The notes under the pieces: model-generated
What the model was told of the DNA's origin: nothing
The model's database searches: none
What the model saw: the letters and a program-made list of their open reading frames with translations, nothing else
Origin: Nitrospira sp. ST-bin4
GTDB lineage: Bacteria > Nitrospirota > Nitrospiria > Nitrospirales > Nitrospiraceae
Assembly: GCA_002083565.1 (NCBI GenBank)
Contig: MSXM01000031.1
Location: forward strand, 458-22,336
Length of the DNA: 21,879 bases
Direction of reading: 5' to 3'
Part shown: positions 15,901-21,879 of the stretch, piece after piece
Layout: the number at the start of each line of letters is the position of its first letter
Numbering within the stretch: the first letter of the stretch is position 1
Made by a program: the position numbers and the translations under genes

Positions 15901-16385
15901 AAAAAGGGGACGAGCAAGGTCTGGGCAGGCTCGTGAAGGGCCTCTCGGCTACACAAGCCGCCGGTGCGAGTCTCAACAACACGTTTACGTTGGCGCTGTT
16001 GGCAGAAATATATTTGCGACAGAAACGTATCGATGAAGGCTTGGGCGCTCTGTCAGAGGCGCAGAAACTTGTCTCCTCCCAGGGAGAACGCTGTTGGCAA
16101 GCGGAACTGCTTCGGCTGAAAGGGGAATTGTTGCTGGAACAGTCCGAGCCATCCATCTCCGCAGCGGAGCAGTGCTTTGCCGAAGCCCTGAGGGTTGCAC
16201 AGGATCAGCATGCACGCATGCTTGAACTTCGAGCCGCGGTGAGTATGGGCAGACTTTTGAGAAAACTGAACCGGTCGGATGCTGCGAAGCAAGTCTTGCA
16301 TGCGGCTTGTTCCCGGTTTGCCGGACAGGTTGCCAATCCCGACTTGATTGAGGCTCGAACAATTCTTGAGCAGGTAAGTGTGTGA
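12987..16385 (+). CDS. SAM domain - class III nucleotidyl cyclase - AAA ATPase - TPR signalling protein
   Basis: A 1132-residue multidomain protein. Residues 7-60 form a SAM (sterile alpha motif) domain (WLESLGL ... LGHRKRLLRAI). Residues 92-275 are a class III cyclase domain: metal-binding Asp101 (MFCDLVGST) and Asp145 (K-Y-M-G-D-G), Lys141, and the transition-state Asn223 and Arg227 (ETPNLASRLQ). The second purine-specificity position aligns near Ser216-Val217, not the Asp usual in adenylate cyclases. Residues about 294-560 are an AAA/STAND-type ATPase with Walker A GEAGIGKS (323-330) and Walker B LLIVEDAHWLD (449-459). The rest, to the C-terminus, is a long TPR-like helical region. It probably makes cAMP (or cGMP) in response to a ligand or partner sensed by the TPR region. 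The start is the ATG at 12987 (or 12990), directly before the SAM domain; the longer frame is not protein-like. No clear ribosome site is seen. Confidence 0.92.
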   Translation: MMDDRVSAWLESLGLDRYRDVFQQNAITWDVLPELNDGDLASLGVVLGHRKRLLRAIAHLPQKADSDGLQTVPIATDPEATPFPSGRDQAERRQLTVMFCDLVGSTALARRLDPEDLQASIRRFLDTCGEAISRFNGYIAKYMGDGLLVYFGYPHAHEHDAERAVHAGLAVIELVKALPREYRPEQECEIATRIGIATGPVIVGELIGQDTAKERSVFGETPNLASRLQGVAAPNQLIVDSVTKRLVGGEFEFADQGTVSLKGYETPVRIWQVLCAKPSASRFESYRSGRLADFIGREHETALLLGRWREAVDGEGQVVLLCGEAGIGKSRLVRYLRDQLTGDRYETIQSQCSPHHTNTALYPVVTYLRQAAGLAGEDSAPAQLHKLDALVASSGLDDRITVALLADLLSIRGDERYQLPNVSPDKRKDMTLEALVQYLQRLADHSPVLLIVEDAHWLDPTTLDLMTRTIDRIRQMRVLLLVTFRPDFRPVWAEYSHVTFLTLNRFPRRQSVELIATMTGGKVLPQEVQQAILAKTDGVPLYIEALTENLLETGLLAEGTDAFTLKAPLNDMVIPDSLQALLMERVDRLGPVKEIVQIGAAIGREFTYELLRAAVDVTDNRLNGALDLFVSSGLILQEGERPLSRYRFKHMLVQEAAYNTLPKKSRRLLHARIAQTLEEKFAERVRLEPELLAYHCEQAGLTRSAITYWQLAARRDADRSANVEALNHFNRALAFLQELPEGPERDGLELKLLIERGAPMIAVKGYASDEIEHNYSRARDLSQEDSSPEYHFLAIWGLWVFHVVRGPLATACDLAEHLLSLAQREHNPDMLIRAHESVGSTYSFLGRFNEAKAHLLAAKSLYDPARHRSQALPYTQDPGITARIMLARALWILGEVDQVEALSREAIGMARELEHPFTLAFTLTTVAWTYSTLRDTEQTLHLTEEAIALSTKYSFEVPLAWATSLQGWALDQKGDEQGLGRLVKGLSATQAAGASLNNTFTLALLAEIYLRQKRIDEGLGALSEAQKLVSSQGERCWQAELLRLKGELLLEQSEPSISAAEQCFAEALRVAQDQHARMLELRAAVSMGRLLRKLNRSDAAKQVLHAACSRFAGQVANPDLIEARTILEQVSV

Positions 16386-16434
16386 GACCGAGCTTGCCAA
16401 GTTCTCACCAGTTGTTGTATCCGATGTGTGAACT

Positions 16435-17190
16435 ATGCGTTTGACGATTCTCGGCTCCGGCACGAATGTTCATCCCACCCGCGCTGCCGCCGGTTATCTG
16501 GTGCAGACGGATCAGACTCTACTGCTGGATTTCGGTCCGCGTACGTTGATGAATCTGATCAAGACCGGTGTGGACCGCCATCAGATCACGCACGTCCTCT
16601 TTTCCCACTTTCACGCGGACCATTTTTCGGATTTCATCACGTTTTTCTTCGATGCGATGATCTTCACGAAGTACCAAGGCGGGAAACGGCCGCCGCTCAC
16701 CATCATCGGTCCGCCCGGGACAAGAAGTCTTTTCAAGGTTCTGTTCGCGACACTCCCAGGCTTTAGCCGCGCGCCATTCGGCGTGACGTTGAAGGAAGTC
16801 GATGACCGCCCATTCTGGATCGGCCGGACGAAAGTTCTTCCACGAAGGGTGACCCATAGTCCCCGCTTGCATTGTTTAGGGTACAGGCTGGAGTACGGTG
16901 GAAAGGCGCTCGCTTATTCAGGAGATTCACAATACTGCACCAGCCTTGTGCGTCTCTGCGGAGACGCTGATCTTGCCGTTCTCGACTGTTCATTCCCGGC
17001 CAATCGACCGGGCCCTGTCCATTTGCACGCCGGACAGTGCGGACAGGTGGCTCACGAGGCAGGGGTTGGTCAACTGATTCTGTCACACTTCTATCCGATT
17101 GCAGATCGGTACGATGTGAAAGCTCAAGCAGGAGAACGGTATGAGGGAACAATCAGGAAGGGGAGGGATTTGTTGTCGGTGAAGTTGTAG
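16435..17190 (+). CDS. RNase Z-like metallo-beta-lactamase-fold hydrolase
   Basis: A 251-residue MBL-fold protein. It starts M-R-L-T-I-L-G-S-G-T, as RNase Z-like enzymes do, and carries the zinc motif S-H-F-H-A-D-H (His58, His60, Asp62, His63), T-H-S at His141, Y-S-G-D-S with Asp164, and L-S-H-F-Y-P with His218, completing a two-zinc site. It lacks the extended exosite arm expected of a true tRNA 3'-processing RNase Z, so it may act on another phosphodiester or ester; substrate unknown. The start is close to the first beta-strand, so no extension is needed. It lies 49 bp after the cyclase gene and may be co-transcribed; its stop is 4 bp from the convergent SirB1 gene. Confidence 0.9.
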   Translation: MRLTILGSGTNVHPTRAAAGYLVQTDQTLLLDFGPRTLMNLIKTGVDRHQITHVLFSHFHADHFSDFITFFFDAMIFTKYQGGKRPPLTIIGPPGTRSLFKVLFATLPGFSRAPFGVTLKEVDDRPFWIGRTKVLPRRVTHSPRLHCLGYRLEYGGKALAYSGDSQYCTSLVRLCGDADLAVLDCSFPANRPGPVHLHAGQCGQVAHEAGVGQLILSHFYPIADRYDVKAQAGERYEGTIRKGRDLLSVKL

Positions 17191-17194
17191 TAGG

Positions 17195-18055
17195 CTACAG
17201 CCCTTCTTCGCGAGGCTCTCCGCCCAAGATTTCGATAAACCTGGTCAGACGGGACATCTTGACCGGTTCATCCAGCTTTGCATAAATCGACAGAAGATTC
17301 TTCACCATGCGGGACAGGATCGCGCGAACCGGGCTCGGTTGCAAATATTTGTCGTCGAATCCATACCCTGCTTCCGTCAAAAACCTTGCGCAGTTTTTTT
17401 CGGTCAACAGCGCGCCGCCGTTGAAGCAATCGATGAAAATTTTGTAACGATCGGATTCGTACTTCACCAGGAAATGCCCGGGCATTCCAATGCCGAACAG
17501 CGGGAGACCCAGACGCTGTCCGATGAGCAGATAGACCACCGAGAGGCTGATCGGAATGCCGACTCGCCGGTCGATGACACAGTTGAGGTAGCTGTTTTCT
17601 ACTTCATAATAGTTCTTGGTGTTGCCTTTGAATCCCTGCTCGGCAAAGACGTAGCGATTGAGGGCGTTGACGGTTTCTTCCCCGGAGGCGCGAAGGCCGA
17701 TTCGGGCGCGCACTTCCTGCGCCATGGTATCCAGCCGTTCTTGATAGCGGGGCACGTCCAGAGCCGCATAGGCGTGGCGGGCGATCAAGAACGTCCCGGT
17801 TTCAAGGCTCATGGTCTTGTCCGGAAGCGCCGCCAGTTCGACCAGTTCCTCTTCCAGCTTGCCCCAGCGGATTTCTTCGAGGACGGATGCGATTCGATCG
17901 GCCATCTCCGGCTGTTCGATTTCAGCCTCTTGCAGGAGCGGGACCGCGGCAGGTCCGATCGTAATCAGCTTCCCGCTGATGGTGCGGACGATTCGATCGT
18001 CCTCATCGGAGAGCAGGCGAATCAGGGCGCGGATTTGGCCTTCTGGAATGACCAT
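17195..18055 (-). CDS. SirB1/transglutaminase-like family protein with HEAT-like N-terminus
   Basis: A 286-residue protein of the SirB1 (Transglut_core2) family. The N-terminal region (about 1-65) resembles a HEAT repeat (RALIRLLSDEDDRIVRTISG ... AVPLLQEAE). The core has Y-Y-E-V-E-N-S-Y-L-N-C-V, RRVGIPISLSVVYLLIGQRL and G-I-G-M-P-G-H-F-L-V-K-Y, then I-F-I-D-C-F-N-G-G. This family has a transglutaminase-like fold; its biochemical role is poorly defined. I chose the ATG at 18055; upstream in-frame sequence lies in heptamer-repeat DNA and is not conserved-looking. It is last in a run of minus-strand genes, 141 bp after the ABC permease gene, so operon membership is uncertain. Confidence 0.87.
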   Translation of the reverse strand: MVIPEGQIRALIRLLSDEDDRIVRTISGKLITIGPAAVPLLQEAEIEQPEMADRIASVLEEIRWGKLEEELVELAALPDKTMSLETGTFLIARHAYAALDVPRYQERLDTMAQEVRARIGLRASGEETVNALNRYVFAEQGFKGNTKNYYEVENSYLNCVIDRRVGIPISLSVVYLLIGQRLGLPLFGIGMPGHFLVKYESDRYKIFIDCFNGGALLTEKNCARFLTEAGYGFDDKYLQPSPVRAILSRMVKNLLSIYAKLDEPVKMSRLTRFIEILGGEPREEGL

Positions 18056-18065
18056 CGTTCGTCTT

Positions 18066-18117
18066 CGTATCTCGTATCGTGCTACACAGAAGAGCTTATA
18101 GCGTATGGCGTATAGCA
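18066..18117. repeat. Degenerate 7-bp repeats (CGTATNN)
   Basis: CGTATCT-CGTATCG (18066-18079) and TATAGCG-TATGGCG-TATAGCA (18097-18117) are in-phase 7-bp units sharing CGTAT. CGTGCTA and TAGCACG flank the central part as an inverted repeat (18078-18084 and 18112-18118). They fill the gap between the permease gene and the SirB1 gene start and resemble short tandem heptamer repeats known from some bacteria. Confidence 0.5.
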
Positions 18118-18196
18118 CGGACACGGCACAAGACCATATCCAGTCTTGAATCTCTGTCACGTGCCATGAGCCATCTGCTATCGGCTCCCCGCTCTC

Positions 18197-18976
18197 CTAC
18201 CCCATGGCCCGGCGGAAGGCTTTTGCCCCGCCGTACAGGCACAGCGCATCGAAGACCAGCATGACCAGTACGACCATGCCGACGTGCGGCAAGGCTTCAC
18301 TCCATCCGGACAGAATCAACGGCCGCACCGCATCGATGGCCCATGTCATGGGATTGAACTGGGCGAGAACACTCATCCATCCCGGCATGGCCGCCAACGG
18401 CACGAGCGCTGAGCTCAAGAAAATCATCGGCAGGGACAAGAACCCCAACACGGAGAAGAAGTCGCCGTGGCTTTTCACGGAAAAGGCCATGGCCATCGAA
18501 ATGGCAGTCAATCCGACACCGAACATCATGCCGATCAGGAGAATCGTCGCGATGCCGAGCAAGCCGGTAGCCGGGTGGACGCCGAAGAGGAACGCGACGC
18601 CGAGGATGACGAGCACTTGCAGCGACGTGATCGTCATGACGAAAATAAACCGGCTCAAAATGACGGAACTGCGATGGATCGGCGTCGACATGAGGCGTTC
18701 GAGAAAGCCGTTTTCTTTGTCAAACAGCAGATCTACGCCGCCGGCCAATCCATTGTTGAGAACGGTCATGACGACGACCCCGGCCGCCAGAAAGCTGATG
18801 TAATTCGGCGCCTGGGTCACCTGCGAATCCGCAGCCCGCTGAAACAGATTGCCGAAGAAGATCAGCCAGAACAGCATCGGCTGCACCAGCGTGAACAGCA
18901 TGCTGAATTTCTCGCGGCTCAGCCGGAGAACCCACCGCATCGTCAACGCACGGATTTCCTGCCAATAGTCTTTCAT
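18197..18976 (-). CDS. ABC-2 type transporter permease (DrrB-like)
   Basis: A 259-residue integral membrane permease of the ABC-2 family. It has a short amphipathic cytoplasmic N-terminus (MKDYWQEIRALTMRWVLRLS) and about six membrane helices, including PMLFWLIFFGNLF, FLAAGVVVMTVLNNGLAGGV, FVMTITSLQVLVILGVAFLF and ATILLIGMMFGVGLTAISMA. The family motif F-N-P-M-T-W-A-I-D-A-V-R precedes the last helix. With the ATPase gene upstream it forms a DrrAB-type exporter; substrates in the family include antibiotics, lipids and polysaccharides, and the cargo here is unknown. Its ATG at 18976 has no ribosome site, because four 7-bp repeats run to within 2 bp of it. Confidence 0.92.
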   Translation of the reverse strand: MKDYWQEIRALTMRWVLRLSREKFSMLFTLVQPMLFWLIFFGNLFQRAADSQVTQAPNYISFLAAGVVVMTVLNNGLAGGVDLLFDKENGFLERLMSTPIHRSSVILSRFIFVMTITSLQVLVILGVAFLFGVHPATGLLGIATILLIGMMFGVGLTAISMAMAFSVKSHGDFFSVLGFLSLPMIFLSSALVPLAAMPGWMSVLAQFNPMTWAIDAVRPLILSGWSEALPHVGMVVLVMLVFDALCLYGGAKAFRRAMG

Positions 18977-18978
18977 GA

Positions 18979-19006
18979 CGTGAAGCGTGAAGCGTGAAAC
19001 GTGAAC
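18979..19006. repeat. Four tandem heptamers CGTGAAN
   Basis: CGTGAAG, CGTGAAG, CGTGAAA, CGTGAAC in perfect 7-bp register. The array ends 2 bp before the permease start codon (on the other strand) and occupies the place where a ribosome site would lie. The varying seventh base and exact phasing indicate a short tandem repeat element rather than chance. Confidence 0.8.
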
Positions 19007-19007
19007 C

Positions 19008-19035
19008 GAGGGCCCCGGAGCGCGAAGCCCTCCGG
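19008..19035. repeat. Intercistronic hairpin in the ABC exporter operon
   Basis: CCGGAG (19015-19020) and CTCCGG (19030-19035) form a 6-bp GC-rich stem with a 9-nt loop. An alternative stem pairs GAGGGC (19008-19013) with GCCCTC (19027-19032). It lies between the ATPase stop and the permease start, beside the heptamer array. No T-tract follows on the transcribed strand, so it looks like an mRNA-stabilising or uncoupling hairpin rather than a terminator. Confidence 0.45.
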
Positions 19036-19066
19036 AGTCTTTCGAATGACGTGCGACGCCTGACGG

Positions 19067-20032
19067 CTATTCCTCCTTTGGGATGTCATCCTGAATGCGG
19101 CGGCCGGTGTGGGCGATGAAGACGTCATCCAGCCGCGGGCGATTGTATTGAATGAATTCGATGCTGCACCCCAGTCGATTGGCCGATTCCAAAATGACGG
19201 GCAACGCCTTTTCCGGCGACTCGACCCGAATGTCGAGCCCTTTCGTCGTGAGCCGCACTGCTTTAATCGCGGGCTGGTTTTTCAACGCCGATTCCAAGCC
19301 TGCCATGCGATCCGTTTCTTTGAGGGTCAGCGAGACGATGTCGCCGCCGAGCGCGATCTTGAGTTCGGCCGGCGCGCCGAGGGTCTTGATCTTACCGCCG
19401 TCGATGATGGCCAACCGGTCGCACAGTTGATCCGCTTCGTCCAGGTAGTTGGTCGTCATCACGATCGTCATGCCGCGCGCCTTCAGCATCCGTACGTATT
19501 CCCAAATCCTGAGCCGGCTTTGGACGTCGAGCCCGAGCGTCGGTTCGTCGAGAAACAACACTTTCGGGTTGGGAAGCAAGCCGCAGGCAATATCGAGTTT
19601 GCGCTTCATGCCGCCCGAATAGGTTTTGGCCGGCCGGTCTGCGTGGCTCTCCAACTCGACCAGTTTCAACAATTCGGCGATGCGCTTGGCCGCCTCGTCT
19701 TTGGTCAGATGGTAGAGCGCGCCGAGCAGCTGGAGGTGTTCACGGCCTGTGAGAAACCGGTCGATCGCCCGTTCCTGCGGCACATACCCGATCAGCATGC
19801 GGACCGTGTCCGCTTCGCGCACCGTATCGTGCCCGAAGACGCTGGCGGTGCCGGATGTCGGATGCAACAGTGTGATGAGCGTGCGAAGCGTCGTGCTTTT
19901 TCCTGCGCCGTTGGGGCCCAGCAAGCCGAAAATTTCACCGGCATAGACCTGGAAAGACAGATCGTCGACGGCCTTGTGGGCGTCGTACGTTTTGCACAGG
20001 CGGCTGACTTCAATCGCGATGGCCCGATCCAT
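19067..20032 (-). CDS. ABC transporter ATPase (DrrA-like)
   Basis: A 321-residue ATPase of the DrrA/CcmA type that powers ABC-2 exporters. Walker A GPNGAGKS (39-46), Q-loop Gln86 in G-Y-V-P-Q-E, signature YSGGM (138-142), Walker B V-L-F-L-D-E-P (158-164) and D-loop G-L-D are intact. The switch position reads T-T-N-Y-L-D-E-A-D, with Asn where the H-loop His is usual. A C-terminal extension (about 230-321) matches the DrrA regulatory domain (LDDVFIAHTGR). The ATG follows the LON-domain gene stop with no gap (TAAATG), so the two are translationally coupled. The permease gene follows after 90 bp of repeats. Confidence 0.94.
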   Translation of the reverse strand: MDRAIAIEVSRLCKTYDAHKAVDDLSFQVYAGEIFGLLGPNGAGKSTTLRTLITLLHPTSGTASVFGHDTVREADTVRMLIGYVPQERAIDRFLTGREHLQLLGALYHLTKDEAAKRIAELLKLVELESHADRPAKTYSGGMKRKLDIACGLLPNPKVLFLDEPTLGLDVQSRLRIWEYVRMLKARGMTIVMTTNYLDEADQLCDRLAIIDGGKIKTLGAPAELKIALGGDIVSLTLKETDRMAGLESALKNQPAIKAVRLTTKGLDIRVESPEKALPVILESANRLGCSIEFIQYNRPRLDDVFIAHTGRRIQDDIPKEE

Positions 20033-20722
20033 TTACTCCCATCCTCCCGCGCCTTGCTGGTCGTGCAGCATAAATTGAATCAGATCGTTCAGGCGGCGCG
20101 CCCGCTGGAGCAATCCGTCGGCTTCCAACAAAAACTGTTTTTCCAGCGGAGTGCATTCCAGATAGGTGGAGAGGGTGTTCACCAGCACCTCGTCGCTGAC
20201 TTCTTCGCGGAAGAATCCCTGCCAGGCCGTGTTGTCCTCCCGTGTTTGGAGGTATCGGCTGAGCAGTTCAACCATTGCGCGCCGAACGCCTGCCGCAAGC
20301 CGTTCTTCCGAGGGCTGGGGCTTGAGCTGAATCGTCGCTTCGCGATAGGGCTTCTCGAAATGTTCTTCCTGGATGTCGCAGCGTTCGAGTCCCTGGAGCA
20401 GGATGTTCGAGCGGCCGTCAGACAGCGGTTGCGCGCTCATGATGCGTCCGACGCACAGCGTGGGATAAATCGCCGGATTTCCGTAGTAGTCCGTCTCCCA
20501 CCCTTCCTTGAGCAAGGCCATGGCGATGCATCGGTGTCCCATCGCCGCGTCGGCGATCATTTGACGGTACCGCGGTTCGAAAATGTGAAGCGGCAAATAG
20601 GTCTTCGGGAAAAAGACGACATTGGGCAACGGAAACACCGGCAACCGATTGGGGATTGGAAACGGTTCGACTCGTCCGGAGGAAGCTCGGCCCTTGGGCT
20701 CACGCTCGCGATCAATCTGCAT
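20033..20722 (-). CDS. Stand-alone LON substrate-binding (LAN) domain protein
   Basis: A 229-residue protein matching the N-terminal substrate-binding domain of Lon protease (PF02190) without ATPase or protease domains. The start of the domain is clear: L-P-V-F-P-L-P-N-V-V-F-F-P, then L-P-L-H-I-F-E-P-R-Y-R-Q-M, with G-R-S-N-I-L-L-Q-G further on and a helical C-terminus (YLECTPLEKQFLLEADGLLQ). Bacterial LAN-only proteins are common but their partners are unknown; a role in recognising client proteins is an inference from Lon. It is first in an operon with the ABC ATPase (TAAATG junction). No ribosome site precedes the ATG, but a perfect -35 and a possible -10 end five bases before it. Confidence 0.9.
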   Translation of the reverse strand: MQIDREREPKGRASSGRVEPFPIPNRLPVFPLPNVVFFPKTYLPLHIFEPRYRQMIADAAMGHRCIAMALLKEGWETDYYGNPAIYPTLCVGRIMSAQPLSDGRSNILLQGLERCDIQEEHFEKPYREATIQLKPQPSEERLAAGVRRAMVELLSRYLQTREDNTAWQGFFREEVSDEVLVNTLSTYLECTPLEKQFLLEADGLLQRARRLNDLIQFMLHDQQGAGGWE

Positions 20723-20727
20723 GGCTC

Positions 20728-20757
20728 ACGATAGCTGAGGGATGTGAAAATTGTCAA
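20728..20757 (-). promoter_or_regulatory. Putative sigma-70 promoter ending 5 bp before LON-domain start
   Basis: On the minus strand a perfect TTGACA (20757-20752), 18-bp spacer, TATCGT (20733-20728), then five bases to the ATG at 20722. A leaderless or almost leaderless mRNA is predicted. Confidence 0.5.
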
Positions 20758-20819
20758 CGGAGCCGGTGGCGCGCGGCTGTGCGGGCGGAGTGCGCGAATA
20801 CCGCTCTGGCACTGGTGAT

Positions 20820-20848
20820 TTGTGCAGTCATGATTCCCGTGCTATAAC
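20820..20848 (+). promoter_or_regulatory. Putative extended -10 promoter 9 bp before lipocalin-like gene
   Basis: TTGTGC (20820-20825), 17-bp spacer, TATAAC (20843-20848) with TGC directly before it (extended -10). The ATG at 20858 is 9 bp downstream, giving a leader of 1-4 nt; if translation starts at the second ATG (20870) the leader is about 15 nt. Confidence 0.55.
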
Positions 20849-20857
20849 CGTTGCGAC

Positions 20858-21879
20858 ATGCGATGGACAATGTTTCCCCAACGCAGTCGGTTTTCGCCGC
20901 TCGCGGGGAGCATACCCGCCGGCGTCTGTGCTGTCGTGGTGCTCGCTGCGTGGCTGGCAGGTCATCACTCCGCTGCCTTTGGAGCGGATGCTCCTGCGAC
21001 GCCGTTCAAGCCGGCGACCGCAGGCTACCGGTACGATTTTCCCAGAGACCATGGATCGCATCCGGCCTATCGAACCGAATGGTGGTATTACACGGGCCAT
21101 CTTCAGGCGAAGAACGGACGGGCCTTCGGTTTTGAGTTGACCTTCTTTCGACGGGCCATTCCACCCGACGAGGTGAAGACACAGCCCTCGCAGTGGTCGG
21201 TGAATCATCTGTATTTCGCCCACTTTGCCGTGACCGATGTCGGCGGGCGACGCTTTCATTTCTCCGAGAAGCTGAGCCGGGCCGGCTTAGGCAAGGCCGG
21301 CGCGGAGGAATCCCGTCTGCATGCCTGGATCGACGATTGGCGGGCCGAGATGCCGGCTGGTGCGGGCGGCGCACAGACGTTGTTTGCGCGCGCCGGGACG
21401 TTCGCGCTGTCTCTGACCCTTCAGCCCTCGAAGCCCCTGGTCATCCATGGACAGGACGGCATCAGCCGCAAAGGCGCGGAGTACGGACAAGCTTCGCATT
21501 ATTATTCATTCACAAGATTGGGTACGACCGGCACGCTTTCAATCGGCGACGAACAGTTCGAGGTGACCGGGACCAGTTGGATGGATCATGAATTCGGATC
21601 AGCCGATCTGGGCAAGGATCTCGTCGGGTGGGACTGGTTCAGCATTCAATTGGCGGACAACAGCGAACTTATGGTGTATCGCCTGCGTCGAAGCGATGGA
21701 TCGCCAGATCCTGCGTCCAGCGGCACGGTGGTGTCACCCGACGGACAGACTCGCCATCTTCCGGTAGGAGACATCCGTATCGAATCCACCGGGACCTGGA
21801 CCAGTCCGAAGAGTCGGGCGATCTATCCCAACCAATGGCGGATCACGATACCGTCCTTGGACATGAAGCTGGACCTTGC
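20858..21879 (+). CDS. Exported CrtC/AttH-type lipocalin-like protein (C-terminus cut by window edge)
   Basis: An open frame of 340 codons running off the right edge. The N-terminus is a signal peptide: basic start (M-R-W-T-M-F-P-Q-R-S-R), hydrophobic core (AGVCAVVVLAAWLAG), cleavage near A-F-G-A/D-A. The mature protein matches the CrtC/AttH lipocalin-like family (PF07143): Y-R-T-E-W-W-Y-Y-T-G-H-L, FGFELTFFRR, N-H-L-Y-F-A-H-F-A-V-T-D, HYYSFTRL and SWMDHEFGS, followed by W-D-W-F-S-I-Q-L. CrtC itself hydrates carotenoids, but most exported members of this family are of unknown function, so a carotenoid hydratase label would be unsafe. An in-frame ATG at 20870 is an alternative start. It is divergent from the LON-ABC operon. 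Confidence 0.88.
   Translation, partial: MRWTMFPQRSRFSPLAGSIPAGVCAVVVLAAWLAGHHSAAFGADAPATPFKPATAGYRYDFPRDHGSHPAYRTEWWYYTGHLQAKNGRAFGFELTFFRRAIPPDEVKTQPSQWSVNHLYFAHFAVTDVGGRRFHFSEKLSRAGLGKAGAEESRLHAWIDDWRAEMPAGAGGAQTLFARAGTFALSLTLQPSKPLVIHGQDGISRKGAEYGQASHYYSFTRLGTTGTLSIGDEQFEVTGTSWMDHEFGSADLGKDLVGWDWFSIQLADNSELMVYRLRRSDGSPDPASSGTVVSPDGQTRHLPVGDIRIESTGTWTSPKSRAIYPNQWRITIPSLDMKLDL

Noticed and set aside
16435..17190. Calling the MBL-fold gene rnz (tRNase Z)
   Set aside because: The zinc site fits, but I could not see the exosite arm needed for tRNA processing, and the protein is shorter than typical RNase Z.
17186..17199. Small inverted repeat TGTAG-TAGG-CTACA between the MBL and SirB1 genes as a terminator
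   Set aside because: Only five base pairs, made mostly of the two stop codons, with no T-tract on either side.
17339..18115. Plus-strand open frame of 258 codons opposite the SirB1-like gene
   Set aside because: Mirror frame of a recognised family; no domain, promoter or ribosome site of its own.
19109..20734. Very long plus-strand open frame (541 codons) opposite the ABC ATPase and LON genes
   Set aside because: It lies antisense to two genes with unmistakable family motifs. Its translation has no recognisable domain and is rich in Arg, Gln and Phe, as mirror frames of GC-rich genes are.
20807..20825. Sigma-54-like TGGCAC upstream of the lipocalin-like gene
   Set aside because: The matching TTG-type -12 half is 2 bp out of register and the GC is absent; an extended -10 sigma-70 promoter explains the region better.
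20858..21879. Calling the right-edge gene a carotenoid 1,2-hydratase (crtC)
   Set aside because: The fold family matches, but it has a signal peptide and no carotenoid genes are near, so only the family can be claimed.

Overview
This 21.9-kb, GC-rich window looks like ordinary chromosome of a Gram-negative, non-enteric bacterium. My best guess is a Nitrospira-like member of the Nitrospirota, inferred from gene styles and intergenic heptamer repeats and not proven. I see no rRNA, tRNA, CRISPR array, IS element, prophage or integron. Almost every base is explained by about 20 protein genes, and the largest gene-free gaps are about 250 bp.

Layout: (1) 1-3658: larC (running off the left edge) and a gpsA-larB operon on the minus strand, with a small exported protein gene between them on the plus strand. 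LarB and LarC make the nickel-pincer nucleotide cofactor; larE is not in view. (2) 3659-5250: a promoter region with a consensus sigma-70 promoter for gpsA and, facing the other way, a sigma-54-type promoter for an outer-membrane beta-barrel protein; then a small zinc-ribbon membrane protein and interlocked inverted repeats. (3) 5262-8430, minus strand: truD, then a two-gene arginine catabolism operon (archaeal-type ornithine cyclodeaminase followed by an arginine-dihydrolase-type amidinotransferase), with a palindrome over a possible -10 element. (4) 8543-12716: a metallophosphoesterase, a HEAT-repeat membrane protein, and a MarR regulator followed by a UspA-ABC1/UbiB kinase fusion. (5) 12750-17190: a possible 50-residue ORF, a SAM-cyclase-ATPase-TPR signalling protein and an RNase Z-like metallo-hydrolase. 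(6) 17195-20722, minus strand: a LON-domain protein, a DrrA/DrrB-type ABC exporter and a SirB1/transglutaminase-like protein, with heptamer repeats in the gaps. (7) 20858 to the right edge: an exported CrtC/AttH-type lipocalin-like protein.

No wholly new multi-gene system stands out. The best signals are: a recurring arrangement in which a sigma-70 promoter ends 5-9 bp before the ATG at six genes, suggesting frequent leaderless transcription; the sigma-54 promoter; the split, order-reversed arginine to proline/ammonia pathway; the UspA-ABC1 fusion; and heptamer repeats inside the exporter operon.
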